Shown: piece after piece, positions 26,567 through 36,237 of the stretch | How positions within the stretch are numbered: the stretch's first letter is position 1 | How the letters are laid out: the number at the start of each line of letters is the position of its first letter | Source: an uncultured Hyphomicrobiales bacterium | Lineage (GTDB): Bacteria > Pseudomonadota > Alphaproteobacteria > Rhizobiales > Devosiaceae | Assembly: GCA_903842455.1 (NCBI GenBank) | Contig: CAIMLX010000094.1 | Location: 1 to 64,000, forward strand | Direction of reading: 5' to 3' | DNA length: 64,000 bases | The notes under the pieces: generated by a model | Told to the model about the DNA's origin: nothing | Databases searched by the model: none | What the model saw: only the letters and a program-made list of their open reading frames with translations | Translations under genes and position numbers: made by a program

Positions 26567-27073
26567 CTAGCTCTTCTTCTTCCTTGCCATCGCCATCCCA
26601 AGCTCCCGCAGCGCATCGCGAACCCCGGCATCCTCCACCTTGTCCACGGTCTCGGCGACCATGGCGCGGGTGATCTCGGGCACGACAGGCGCCGTGTCCG
26701 CCGGCGCGCTCTCCACCTCGAACGGCGCGGCGCTCATCCGCACCGAACCGACCAGGAAGTACCCGAAATAGCGGTTCACCGCCGCCGCCACCCGCTCGCC
26801 CTCATGCGCCAGCGCCAGGGCGTGGCCGGGGTGGCAGCGGAGGTACAGAACCGCGCCCTCGGCACCCTTTTCGCCACGCGGCCAGCTGAGCTTGTCAGGC
26901 TTCGCCATCACGTCGTAGGGGGCAGGGGCCATCACCTGCCAGTGCGCCACGAGGTCCCGGCTGGCGAAGCCGCGCCGCTTCAGCGCCGGATCGAGCGCCT
27001 TGCCCAAGGCTTCAGTCAGCCCCACCGCCCGGTTGAGCCGCCGGGGCTCCCTGGTTTCCTTCTTGGTCGCCAC
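26567..27073 (-). CDS. DciA-like DUF721 domain protein
   Basis: A protein of about 168 residues of the DUF721 (DciA) family, which in other bacteria helps load the replicative helicase DnaB. The N-terminal part AVGLTEALGKALDPALKRRGF, WQVMAP and the region LYLRCHPGHALALAHEGERV are typical. The C-terminal third is variable and ends in a basic KKKS tail. The start is uncertain: GTG at 27073 (MATKKETREP) or TTG at 27082, since GGAG is close to the TTG and far from the GTG. It diverges from mutY. Confidence 0.85.
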   Translation of the reverse strand: MATKKETREPRRLNRAVGLTEALGKALDPALKRRGFASRDLVAHWQVMAPAPYDVMAKPDKLSWPRGEKGAEGAVLYLRCHPGHALALAHEGERVAAAVNRYFGYFLVGSVRMSAAPFEVESAPADTAPVVPEITRAMVAETVDKVEDAGVRDALRELGMAMARKKKS

Positions 27074-27136
27074 TGGTAACAACTTCTCCGCCCCGCTTGC
27101 GCGGGTTCGCGCCGCAGGTCATCTGATCGGCCGATC

Positions 27137-28195
27137 ATGTCAAACCCGAACGCAAATCTGAAGCCGCTGGATGCAGACGCGGTGCTGCGCTTTTACGACC
27201 GCCACGCGCGCACCCTGCCTTGGCGGACCGCGCCGACCGACCGGGCACGCGGCGTGCAGCCCGATCCCTACCGCGTCTGGCTCAGCGAAGTCATGCTGCA
27301 GCAGACCACCGTCGCCGCCGTCGGCCGCTACTATGCGCGCTTCACCGCACTCTGGCCGAGCGTCGCCGATCTTGCCGCCTCGCCGCTCGAAGCGGTGCTC
27401 GTCGAGTGGGCTGGCCTCGGCTACTACGCCCGGGCGCGCAACCTGCACGCCTGCGCCGTGGCAGTGGTCGAGCGCTTCGGCGGCGCCTTCCCCACCACGT
27501 CGGCGGAGTTGCTGACCCTGCCGGGCATCGGCGCCTACACCGCCGCCGCCATCTCGGCCATCACCGCCGACGAGCGCATCGCGGTGGTGGATGGCAATGT
27601 CGACCGCGTTCTCGCCCGCTACCTCGCCCTTGAAGTGCCGGTGCGCGAGGAAAAGGACCTGATCCGCGCGACCGTGCAGGCCTCCGTGCCGGAGCGCGCG
27701 GGCGATTTCGCTCAGGCGCTGATGGACCTCGGCGCCACCATCTGCGCCCCGCGGCAGGCCAGCTGCATGCTCTGCCCGCTCCAGCCGGGATGCGCCGGCG
27801 CGCGGCTCAATCCGCTGCACTATCCGGTAAAGCCGGAAAAGGCCGAACGCCCGACGCGTTACGGCCACGCCTTCGTCATGCGCGACGCGGACGGCGACGT
27901 TTACCTGCAGACGCGGGCCGAGAAGGGCTTGCTCGCGAAGATGACGGAGACCCCCGGTTCGGCGTGGACGTCGGCATCGGAGCCCGTCGCCCACCCGGTC
28001 GCGGCCGAGTGGCGGCATGCCGGACAAGTCGTCCACATCTTCACCCACTTCCGGCTGGAGCTCGATGTCTGGACGGCGGTGGTGCCAGACACCGCGCTGC
28101 TCACCGAAGGCTGGTGGACCGACCCGCGCGAACTCGACGCCGAGGCGCTGCCAAGCCTGTTCCGCAAGGTGCTGGCGGTGGCGGGGATGGAGTAG
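27137..28195 (+). CDS. mutY: Adenine DNA glycosylase MutY
   Basis: Removes adenine paired with 8-oxoguanine; 352 residues. The HhH-GPD catalytic region contains EVMLQQTTVAAV, the hairpin LPGIGAYTAAAI, the catalytic Asp in VVDGNVDRVLARY, and the 4Fe-4S cluster cysteines in CAPRQASCMLCPLQPGC. A NUDIX-like C-terminal domain follows. The start codon lies at the edge of a 14-bp palindrome (27124-27137), and no Shine-Dalgarno motif is visible. The gene diverges from dciA. Confidence 0.96.
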   Translation: MSNPNANLKPLDADAVLRFYDRHARTLPWRTAPTDRARGVQPDPYRVWLSEVMLQQTTVAAVGRYYARFTALWPSVADLAASPLEAVLVEWAGLGYYARARNLHACAVAVVERFGGAFPTTSAELLTLPGIGAYTAAAISAITADERIAVVDGNVDRVLARYLALEVPVREEKDLIRATVQASVPERAGDFAQALMDLGATICAPRQASCMLCPLQPGCAGARLNPLHYPVKPEKAERPTRYGHAFVMRDADGDVYLQTRAEKGLLAKMTETPGSAWTSASEPVAHPVAAEWRHAGQVVHIFTHFRLELDVWTAVVPDTALLTEGWWTDPRELDAEALPSLFRKVLAVAGME

Positions 28196-28378
28196 GGGCT
28201 GATCGTCCCCTCACCCGTCTCGGCCTTTGGCCGAGCCACCCTCTCCCTCAAGGGGAGAGGGGCAACAGCACGTTGCCGCTGCCACCGGATTGGGATGGGC
28301 CACCCTCGCCCCTCTCCCCTTGAGGGAGAGGGTGCCCTGCGCAGCAGGGCGGGTGAGGGGACGATCAGTCAGCCCCCA
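28196..28378. repeat. Mosaic palindromic element, copy 1
   Basis: It begins directly after the mutY stop. The ends are a long inverted repeat (GATCGTCCCCTCACCCG at 28201-28217 and its exact complement at 28350-28366), with inner hairpins built on CTCTCCC..GGGAGAGG. This is one of at least six related elements in the window. Confidence 0.8.
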
Positions 28379-28441
28379 AAATGAGCCCGCCGGCACCTTG
28401 TGGGTGCCGGCGGTAGATGCAGCCTGTGATTGGAGGTCAGG

Positions 28442-29620
<1,179 letters not shown>

Positions 29621-29626
29621 TTAGGG

Positions 29627-29641
29627 TTAAACGGGATTTAA
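29627..29641 (-). promoter_or_regulatory. CtrA-type binding box upstream of ccrM
   Basis: TTAA-N7-TTAA is an exact match to the full CtrA consensus spacing (TTAA at 29627-29630 and 29638-29641). It is 52 bases from the ccrM start codon. ccrM is a known CtrA target in Caulobacter. A GANTC site (GAATC, 29690-29694) also lies in this intergenic region. Confidence 0.65.
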
Positions 29642-29729
29642 GGGGCAGGGTTAGCGGGGTGTTAACGCTCAGCACTAGCGAAAGTTTATGAATCCGAGGG
29701 CGGTCAAAGGCACTCCCAGCCAACACCCG

Positions 29730-29831
29730 CTGTCACCCCGGCGAAGGCCGGGGCCCATCCTGAGCGCTCTCAACGGCAGTGCAGGTGCAGCTAGCCCTCA
29801 GGCTGGATCCCGGCCTTCGCCGGGATGACAG
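29730..29831. repeat. GC-rich palindromic repeat between rnhB and ccrM
   Basis: The ends CTGTCACCCCGGCGAAGGCC and GGCCTTCGCCGGGATGACAG form an almost perfect inverted repeat. Palindromes of this sequence type are widespread in alphaproteobacterial spacers. It could terminate rnhB transcription. Confidence 0.75.
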
Positions 29832-29859
29832 TGGAACAGTCGCCCTCGGTGGGGGTAGC

Positions 29860-30570
29860 CTAAGCCGCTTCCGACTTTACCCGCACGGCCGCCGCGCACG
29901 GGGCGAAATCCATGCGGTGGTGCCGCCCTGGCCCATGTTCGGTCAACGCCTTGAGGTGCAGCGGGGCCGAGTAGCCTTTGTGGCTCGCGAAGCCGAAATG
30001 CGGCTCCTCGCAGTGCATGATCTGGCACATGCGGTCGCGCGTTACCTTGGCGACGATCGATGCCGCAGCGATCGAGACCGACCGCGCGTCGCCGCCAATC
30101 ACCAGCTCGGTCGGCCACAGCATGTCCTTGGGCCGGGTATTGCCGTCGACCAGCACGTAGTCGACCTTGATGGGCAGGTTCAGCACCGCCTGCCGCATCG
30201 CCCACATCGAGGCCCAGAGGATGTTGAGCTTTTCGATGATGCTGGGCGGCGCCACGGCGACGGACACCGCTACCGCCGACGCCATGATCTTTTCGTAGAG
30301 CTCCTCGCGCTGCTCGGCAGTGAGTTGCTTCGAATCGTTTAATCCCGCCGGCACCTTTCGGTGGTTCAGCACCACGGCAGACACCACCACCGGCCCGGCG
30401 AGCGGGCCACGGCCGACCTCGTCGACGCCGCAGACGATCGTTGCGCCGTTGCGGATGGCGCGGCGCTCGAGCTTGAGGTCGGGAGTAGTCGGGACGATGG
30501 GGGACGAATCGGCGCGCATGCCGGAATCATCGCCAATGCCCAACGCGAGGCAAGCGGCTTCCTCATTCAT
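29860..30570 (-). CDS. rnhB: Ribonuclease HII
   Basis: Cleaves RNA in RNA-DNA hybrids and starts ribonucleotide excision. The catalytic acids are in CGVDEVGRGPLAGPVV (DE pair), the later VDYVLVDGN and ASIVAKVTRD segment, giving the full RNase HII set. The longest frame is 236 residues from 30570; an ATG at 30519 gives 219, closer to the usual length, and neither start has a clear ribosome site. The gene diverges from lemA. ccrM is downstream on the same strand after a 284-base gap with a CtrA box and a palindrome. Confidence 0.95.
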   Translation of the reverse strand: MNEEAACLALGIGDDSGMRADSSPIVPTTPDLKLERRAIRNGATIVCGVDEVGRGPLAGPVVVSAVVLNHRKVPAGLNDSKQLTAEQREELYEKIMASAVAVSVAVAPPSIIEKLNILWASMWAMRQAVLNLPIKVDYVLVDGNTRPKDMLWPTELVIGGDARSVSIAAASIVAKVTRDRMCQIMHCEEPHFGFASHKGYSAPLHLKALTEHGPGRHHRMDFAPCAAAVRVKSEAA

Positions 30571-30662
30571 GGGGCGTTCAGCCGAACAAAGCCAGTTGAA
30601 GCTGCATTGGCGCGGTGACAGTGTCGCGCCAAAATTCCCGTATCGGGACTTCGGAGGGCTCC

Positions 30663-31220
30663 ATGACAGGTCTTATCATTCTCGGCATTATCGTGGCCGT
30701 CATCGGCTATGCGATCTTTCTCTACAACGACCTGGTGTCGAAGCGGCAGCTGAAGGAAGAGGGCTGGTCGGGCATCGATGTGCAGCTGAAGCGCCGCACC
30801 GACCTGATCCCCAACCTCATGGAAACCGTCAAAGGCTACATGGGACACGAACGTGACACGCTGGAGGCGGTGGTGCAGGCGCGCGCCGCGGCGACGGCTG
30901 GCGCCAACGGTACCCCGGCGGAACGCTCGGCGCTCGAAGGCCAGCTCTCGGGCGCGCTGGGCAAGCTCCTCGCCATCGCCGAGGCCTATCCCGACCTCAA
31001 GGCGAACACCACCTTCCTCGAATTCCAGTCGGCGCTGCAGACCGTCGAAGACGAGATCCAGCTCGCCCGCCGCTACTACAACGGCGCGGTGCGCAACCTG
31101 AACACCTCGGTCGAAAGCTTCCCGCAGAACGTCATCGCCAACACCTTCAAGTTCGAAAAGGACGAGTATTTCGAGCTGGAGAACGAGGCCGATCGGGCTG
31201 TACCGTCGGTGAAGTTCTAG
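30663..31220 (+). CDS. LemA family protein
   Basis: A 185-residue membrane-anchored protein: one N-terminal helix (LIILGIIVAVIGYAIFLYN) then a helical domain with the LemA signature VQLKRRTDLIPNLMETVKGY, and YYNGAVRNLNTSVESFPQNVIANTF near the end. The function of LemA is not defined. I chose the ATG at 30663 with GGAGGG just upstream; the longer frame lacks such a site. The DUF2207 protein encoded next is the usual partner of LemA. Confidence 0.93.
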   Translation: MTGLIILGIIVAVIGYAIFLYNDLVSKRQLKEEGWSGIDVQLKRRTDLIPNLMETVKGYMGHERDTLEAVVQARAAATAGANGTPAERSALEGQLSGALGKLLAIAEAYPDLKANTTFLEFQSALQTVEDEIQLARRYYNGAVRNLNTSVESFPQNVIANTFKFEKDEYFELENEADRAVPSVKF

Positions 31221-31249
31221 AGTTCTTGGCGGTGAAGCCGGTGTCTGCT

Positions 31250-31387
31250 GCTCCCCCCTCCACCACGCTGCGCGTGGTCCCCCTCCCCCGTAACCGGGAG
31301 AGGATGGATTTGGGCACGCCCTCGCCACGGGGCATCCTCTCCCGCTTACGGGGGAGGGGGACCAGCGAAGCTGGTGGAGGGGGGAGC
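31250..31387. repeat. Mosaic palindromic element, copy 2 (overlaps the DUF2207 5' end)
   Basis: Its ends GCTCCCCCCTCCACCA (31250-31265) and TGGTGGAGGGGGGAGC (31372-31387) are perfect complements. Inner arms contain CCCTCCCCCGTAACCGGGAG and CTCCCGCTTACGGGGGAGGG-type hairpins. It lies between lemA and the signal-peptide codons of the DUF2207 gene. Confidence 0.85.
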
Positions 31388-33286
31388 AACACACTCCGCG
31401 CTCTCCTCCTGCTCCTCACCCTCCTGTTCAGCGTCCCGGCCCTTGCCGAAGAAGCCATCACCTCGTTTGCCACCGACATCACCCTGCGCACCGATGGCTC
31501 GGTCGAGGTCACCGAAACCATCGCGGTCAGGTCCGAACGCAACGAGATCCGTCGCGGCATCTTCCGCGATATCCCGACCCTGCTGGTGAACCCCGACAAT
31601 TCGCGCCTGCGTTCGGACCTGAACGTCATCGACGTGAAGCGCGACGGCCGCGCCGAGCCCTATACGCTCGAAGGCCTCGATGCCGGCTTCAAGCGCATCC
31701 GCATCGGGGACCCCGACGTGTTCCTCCCCGATGGGGCACACACCTACACCATCCGCTACACCATGACCCGCATGGGTCGCAGCTTCGCCGACCACGACGA
31801 ACTGTTCTGGAACGCCACCGGCAATTACTGGGCCTTCCCCATCCTCCAGTCGGTGACGCGCGTCACGCTGCCGGACGGCGCCCGCATCTCCGATCTCGTC
31901 GGCTATACCGGCCGCCCCGGCTCGACCGAACAGGCGGTGACCATCACCCGCGTCTCCGACACCCAGGCCATCTTCCGCACCACCCGGCGGCTCGAGGCGG
32001 GCGAAGGGGTCAGCGTGGCGGCGTCCTTCCAGCCCGGCATTCTCGCCGCGCCCGAGGGGCTCGATGCCGCGCTCAACTGGCTGAGCGACCACCGCGACCT
32101 CGTGGCGCCGGTCGCGGCCCTGCTGCTGGTGCTGGCCTACAATCTCCTCGCCTGGAACGCGGTGGGGCGCGATCCGAAGAAGGGCACCATCATCCCCCTG
32201 TTTCACGCGCCAAAAGGCATGTCGCCGGCGCTCGCCCACTACATCCACAAGATGGGCTGGCAGAACGGCGGCTGGACCGCCTTCACCGCCACGATCTTCG
32301 ATCTGGGGGTTCGCGGTCTCGTCACCATCGACAACCCCGACAAGACGCTGACGGTGAAATCCACCGGCCTCAAGCCCGGCGCGGACCTGCCGCCGGGCGA
32401 GAAACTCCTCGCCGATTTCTTCGCCGCGCGCGGCACCCTCACGGTCGATACCTCCAATGGCCCCAAGCTGAACGAGAAGCGCGGCGCGTTCCTGAAACTG
32501 GTGGAAGGCGAGAACCGCCAGGTCTATTTCCGCAACAATACCGGCTACGTCGTGCTCGGCGTGCTGCTCTCTGTGCTGGCGCTGATCGGCATGGTGGCGT
32601 TCGACATGCTGAGCCCGGAGGTGCTGATCATCGCCATCATCGGCGGCGTGCTGATCGGCGTGCTCGCCGGCTTCGTCCAGGTGCTCTGGCGGAGCCCGAT
32701 CCTCAGCAAGATCATCTTTGTCGTCTGGGCATTGCTCTTCGGCGGCAACCTGCTCGGCAGCGGTCTCAACTTCTTTTCGGACCTCCGACCCGATACGCCG
32801 CTCCTCGCCACGTTGTCGATCGTGGTGGTCAACGTCGTCTTTGCCATCCTGATGCGCGCACCCACCGTGCAGGGCCGCAAGCTGATGGACCAGATCGACG
32901 GCTTCCGCATGTACATGGATACCGCCGAAAAGAACCGCCTCAACATGTCAGGCGAGCCGCCGATGACGGTCGAGCGCTTCGAGCGCATGCTGCCCTATGC
33001 CATCGCGCTCGGCGTCGAAAAGCCGTGGTCGGAGCATTTCGAGGCCGAACTGGCGCGCAATGCCGTTTCGGGTGCCGATGGGTCCTATCAGCCGGGCTTC
33101 TATTCCGGCCGCTCATGGTCGGGCTCGGGCGGCTTCTCCAATTCCGTCGCGGCGGCCACTACGGCGATGAGCGCCGCCATGATCGCCGCCCAGCCCACCA
33201 GTTCATCGGGGTCGGGGTTCTCGTCGGGCGGCGGCGGTGGCAGTTCGGGTGGCGGTGGTGGCGGAGGAGGCGGCGGGGGCTGGTAG
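31304..33286 (+). CDS. DUF2207 membrane protein
   Basis: A large membrane protein. A signal peptide (LRALLLLLTLLFSVPALAEE) leads to a periplasmic DUF2207 domain (ITLRTDGSVEVTETI, RRGIFRDIP, HTYTIRYTM), one helix, a cytoplasmic part, about four more helices, and a Gly-rich tail ending GGGGGGW, all typical of the family. It is expected to work with LemA. The start is unclear because no start codon lies between the palindrome and the signal peptide. The ATG at 31304, after GGGAGAGG, lies inside the palindrome; TTG 31226 and GTG 31232 before it are alternatives. In every case part of the repeat is translated. Confidence 0.88.
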   Translation: MDLGTPSPRGILSRLRGRGTSEAGGGGSNTLRALLLLLTLLFSVPALAEEAITSFATDITLRTDGSVEVTETIAVRSERNEIRRGIFRDIPTLLVNPDNSRLRSDLNVIDVKRDGRAEPYTLEGLDAGFKRIRIGDPDVFLPDGAHTYTIRYTMTRMGRSFADHDELFWNATGNYWAFPILQSVTRVTLPDGARISDLVGYTGRPGSTEQAVTITRVSDTQAIFRTTRRLEAGEGVSVAASFQPGILAAPEGLDAALNWLSDHRDLVAPVAALLLVLAYNLLAWNAVGRDPKKGTIIPLFHAPKGMSPALAHYIHKMGWQNGGWTAFTATIFDLGVRGLVTIDNPDKTLTVKSTGLKPGADLPPGEKLLADFFAARGTLTVDTSNGPKLNEKRGAFLKLVEGENRQVYFRNNTGYVVLGVLLSVLALIGMVAFDMLSPEVLIIAIIGGVLIGVLAGFVQVLWRSPILSKIIFVVWALLFGGNLLGSGLNFFSDLRPDTPLLATLSIVVVNVVFAILMRAPTVQGRKLMDQIDGFRMYMDTAEKNRLNMSGEPPMTVERFERMLPYAIALGVEKPWSEHFEAELARNAVSGADGSYQPGFYSGRSWSGSGGFSNSVAAATTAMSAAMIAAQPTSSSGSGFSSGGGGGSSGGGGGGGGGGGW

Positions 33287-33303
33287 GGGCGCAGCGCGCG
33301 TTG

Positions 33304-33449
33304 CCGACCCCTCATCCGCCCTTCGGGCACCTTCTCCCACAGGGGGAGAAGGCGAACACTCGGCGGTTTCCCCCTGTAAGGACGCCGCGCTGCCAACATC
33401 GCCTTCTCCCCCTGTGGGAGAAGGTGGCGGCAGCCGGATGAGGGGTCGG
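33304..33449. repeat. Mosaic palindromic element, copy 3
   Basis: Ends are CCGACCCCTCATCCG (33304-33318) and its exact complement (33435-33449). Inner arms are CACCTTCTCCCAC / GTGGGAGAAGGTG type. Its interior (GGCGAACACTCGGCG...) is the reverse complement of the interior of the copies at 37406 and 44724, so it sits in the opposite orientation. Confidence 0.85.
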
Positions 33450-33537
33450 TGCGCAGCGCCGCCGATCCGCCGCCGCAATGGACAACACCGCCCGCCCTTG
33501 CTAGTCCTCGCGCGCCTTACAACCTGCCGGTTTCCCC

Positions 33538-35649
33538 ATGCCCGAACTCCTGCTCGAACTGTTCTCGGAAGAAATCCCGGCGCGCATGCAGCGCAAGGCC
33601 GCCGAGGACTTGAAGAAGGCCGTCACCAATGCGCTGGTCGATGCGGGTCTGGTCTATGAGAGCGCCAAGGCCTTCGTGACGCCGCGTCGGCTGGCGCTGA
33701 CGGTCACGGGCCTGCCGGCCCGCTCGCCCGATACCCGCGAGGAAAAGAAGGGGCCGCGCGTCGGCTCGCCGCAGCAGGCGGTCGATGGCTTCCTCAAGGC
33801 TGCCGGGCTCACCTCGATCGAGCAGGCCAAGGTCGAGACCGATCCCAAGAAGGGCGATTTCTACGTCGCGCATATCGAGAAAAAGGGCTCCGACGCCGAG
33901 ACCATCCTCGCGCAGCTGCTGCCCAGGGTGATCACCGGCTTCGATTGGCCGAAATCCATGCAGTGGGGCAGTGGCGGCATGAAGTGGGTGCGGCCGCTCC
34001 GCGCCATCACCGCCACCTTCGGCACCGAGAACGACGAGCCGGTGGTGATCCCGTTCCACTCGAACACCATCATCTCGGGCCAGACCACCTTCGGCCACCG
34101 CTTCCTCGCGCCCGCCGCGATCCGGGTGAGGCGCTTCGACGACTACGTGCAGGCGCTCGAAAAGGCCCGGGTCGTGCTCGATATCGACCGGCGCAAGGAG
34201 ATCATCCGTGCCGATGCGGACAGCCTCGCCTTCGCGCAGGGGCTGACGGTGATCCACGACGAAGGCCTGCTCGAAGAGGTGGCCGGCCTGGTCGAGTGGC
34301 CGGTGGTGATGATGGGCTCGTTCGATCCCGCCTTCCTCGAAGTGCCCGAGGAAGTGATCATCGCCACCATTCGCGCCAACCAGAAGTGCTTCTGCCTGCG
34401 CGACAGCGCGGGCAAGTTGGCGCCGAATTTCATCATCACCTCCAACCAGGTGGCCGAAGATGGCGGCGCCACCATCATCGCCGGCAACGAGCGCGTCATC
34501 CGCGCCCGCCTGTCAGACGGCCGCTTCTTCTACAACACCGATCTCGCCCTGCCGCTCGAACACGGCCTGCCCAAGCTAGAAGAGAGCGTCTTCCACGCCA
34601 AGCTGGGCACGCAGTTCCAGCGCGTCGAGCGCATCGTCAAGCTGGCGGGCGAGATCGCCCCGAAGGTCGGTGCCGATGTTGAACAGGCCAAGCGCGCCGC
34701 CATGCTGGCGAAGGCCGACCTCACCACCGGCATGGTCGGAGAGTTCCCCGAGCTGCAGGGCATCATGGGCCGCTACTACGCGCTGGCCCAGGGCGAGCCC
34801 CTGGCGGTCGCCAACGCCATCGCCGACCACTACAAGCCCCTCGGCCCCACCGATCTGGTCCCGGGCGAGCCAGTCGCCATCGCCGTCGCGCTGGCCGACA
34901 AGCTCGACACCTTGACCGGCTTCTGGGCCATCGAGGAAAAGCCGACCGGCTCCCGCGATCCGTTCGCCCTGCGCCGCGCGGCTCTGGGCGTCATCCGTAT
35001 CCTTGTCGACAACGCCGTGACCCTGCCGCTGCTGCCGCTGTTCCAGGCCTCCTGGTTCATCCGGCGCGACCAGCACGTCGGCGACAGCGCCGACCCGCGC
35101 AACCAGCTGGCCGGCGACCTCGACTCCAACGACCTGCTCGCCTTCTTCCATGATCGCCTCAAGGTGACGCTGCGCGAGGCCGGCGCCCGCCACGACCTCG
35201 TCGATGCGGTGATCGGGGCAGAGAGCGACGACCTGCTCGAAATCACCCGCCGCGTCGAAGCCCTGTCGGCGCTGCTCAGCTCCGAGGACGGCAAGAACCT
35301 CCTCGCCGGCTACAAGCGCGCCGCCAACATCCTCGCCGCCGAGGAAAAGAAGGACGGTCGCCAGTACGCCGACCCGGTGACCGGTTCCGCCCTCAAGCTC
35401 GACACCGAAATCGCCCTCGCCGACGCCGTGGCGAAGGTCGACGCCGCCGTGGGCGCCCGCGTCGCCGCCAACGACTACCGCTCGGCCATCGCCGAGCTAG
35501 CCACCCTCCGCGCCCCGGTCGACGCCTTCTTCGAGGCCGTGCTGGTCAACGACCCCGACGCCGCCGTCCGCGCCAACCGACTGAACCTGCTGGCCAAACT
35601 CCGCGACACCATGCGGCAGGTAGCGGATTTCTCGAAGGTGGCTGGCTAG
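33538..35649 (+). CDS. glyS: Glycyl-tRNA synthetase beta subunit
   Basis: The 703-residue beta chain of the tetrameric (alpha2-beta2) glycyl-tRNA synthetase. It begins [18 protein letters not shown], the family start, and contains [13 protein letters not shown], the [11 protein letters not shown] and NQKCFCLRD segments, and a C-terminal anticodon-binding region with [15 protein letters not shown]. The alpha chain gene glyQ lies about 12 kb away. Its TAG stop interlocks with the stop of the convergent VOC gene at a CTAG. Confidence 0.97.
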   Translation: MPELLLELFSEEIPARMQRKAAEDLKKAVTNALVDAGLVYESAKAFVTPRRLALTVTGLPARSPDTREEKKGPRVGSPQQAVDGFLKAAGLTSIEQAKVETDPKKGDFYVAHIEKKGSDAETILAQLLPRVITGFDWPKSMQWGSGGMKWVRPLRAITATFGTENDEPVVIPFHSNTIISGQTTFGHRFLAPAAIRVRRFDDYVQALEKARVVLDIDRRKEIIRADADSLAFAQGLTVIHDEGLLEEVAGLVEWPVVMMGSFDPAFLEVPEEVIIATIRANQKCFCLRDSAGKLAPNFIITSNQVAEDGGATIIAGNERVIRARLSDGRFFYNTDLALPLEHGLPKLEESVFHAKLGTQFQRVERIVKLAGEIAPKVGADVEQAKRAAMLAKADLTTGMVGEFPELQGIMGRYYALAQGEPLAVANAIADHYKPLGPTDLVPGEPVAIAVALADKLDTLTGFWAIEEKPTGSRDPFALRRAALGVIRILVDNAVTLPLLPLFQASWFIRRDQHVGDSADPRNQLAGDLDSNDLLAFFHDRLKVTLREAGARHDLVDAVIGAESDDLLEITRRVEALSALLSSEDGKNLLAGYKRAANILAAEEKKDGRQYADPVTGSALKLDTEIALADAVAKVDAAVGARVAANDYRSAIAELATLRAPVDAFFEAVLVNDPDAAVRANRLNLLAKLRDTMRQVADFSKVAG

Positions 35650-36068
35650 GCGCCGAACCTCACGTTGCCCTCCGCATCCATGGCAAAGCCGGGGTTCCAG
35701 GCAATCTCCCATGGATGCTCGTCGGGATCGAGCACGTAGCCGCGGAAGCCGCCATGCGGCGGGGCATCGGCGGGACGGGTGACCGTGCCCCCGGCCTGCT
35801 CCAGCCGCGCCATGAGCGGTGCCACCTCGTCCTGCGTCCGCACGTTGTGCGCCAGCGCAAACGCGCCGGGGCGGACAAGGCCCTTCAGGTTCATGTCGTC
35901 CTCGAGGTCGGCGGTCAGGAAGGTGCTGAGCACCAGCCCGTTGAGCTGGTAGAACACGATGCTGTCGTTCTCGAACACCGGTTGCCAACCGAAGCCCTCG
36001 ACATAGAAACGCTTCGAGCGTGCCAGTTCGGCGACGCCCAGAGTGATGACTGAAATGTAGGGTTGCAT
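35646..36068 (-). CDS. VOC (glyoxalase/dioxygenase fold) family protein
   Basis: A 140-residue protein with the paired beta-alpha-beta-beta-beta modules of the vicinal oxygen chelate fold. It starts [20 protein letters not shown] and ends with the typical [20 protein letters not shown]. Members include glyoxalases, fosfomycin-resistance proteins and dioxygenases; this one cannot be given a substrate. The long open frame to 36524 is not supported; I chose the ATG at 36068. The upstream gap to the radical SAM gene contains an SOS box. Confidence 0.88.
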   Translation of the reverse strand: MQPYISVITLGVAELARSKRFYVEGFGWQPVFENDSIVFYQLNGLVLSTFLTADLEDDMNLKGLVRPGAFALAHNVRTQDEVAPLMARLEQAGGTVTRPADAPPHGGFRGYVLDPDEHPWEIAWNPGFAMDAEGNVRFGA

Positions 36069-36151
36069 CGTCCGACCTCTCATTGCCTCAGCCATCCTGC
36101 CGCAACGCCGGCCGGGACGGGAGAGGCCGAAGAACTTATCCCCGCACCAAT

Positions 36152-36166
36152 GTTCTTGTTTCGTTC
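36152..36166 (+). promoter_or_regulatory. SOS (LexA) box, GTTC-N7-GTTC
   Basis: GTTC at 36152-36155 and at 36163-36166 with exactly seven bases between is the known alphaproteobacterial LexA site. It lies 72 bases before the radical SAM gene and 84 bases before the divergent VOC gene. Confidence 0.65.
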
Positions 36167-36237
36167 TAACGCAACTGCTATCTCTATTCGCACGTTGATC
36201 CGGTATCGAGTCGATCCGGATCGTCAGGAGACTTGCG

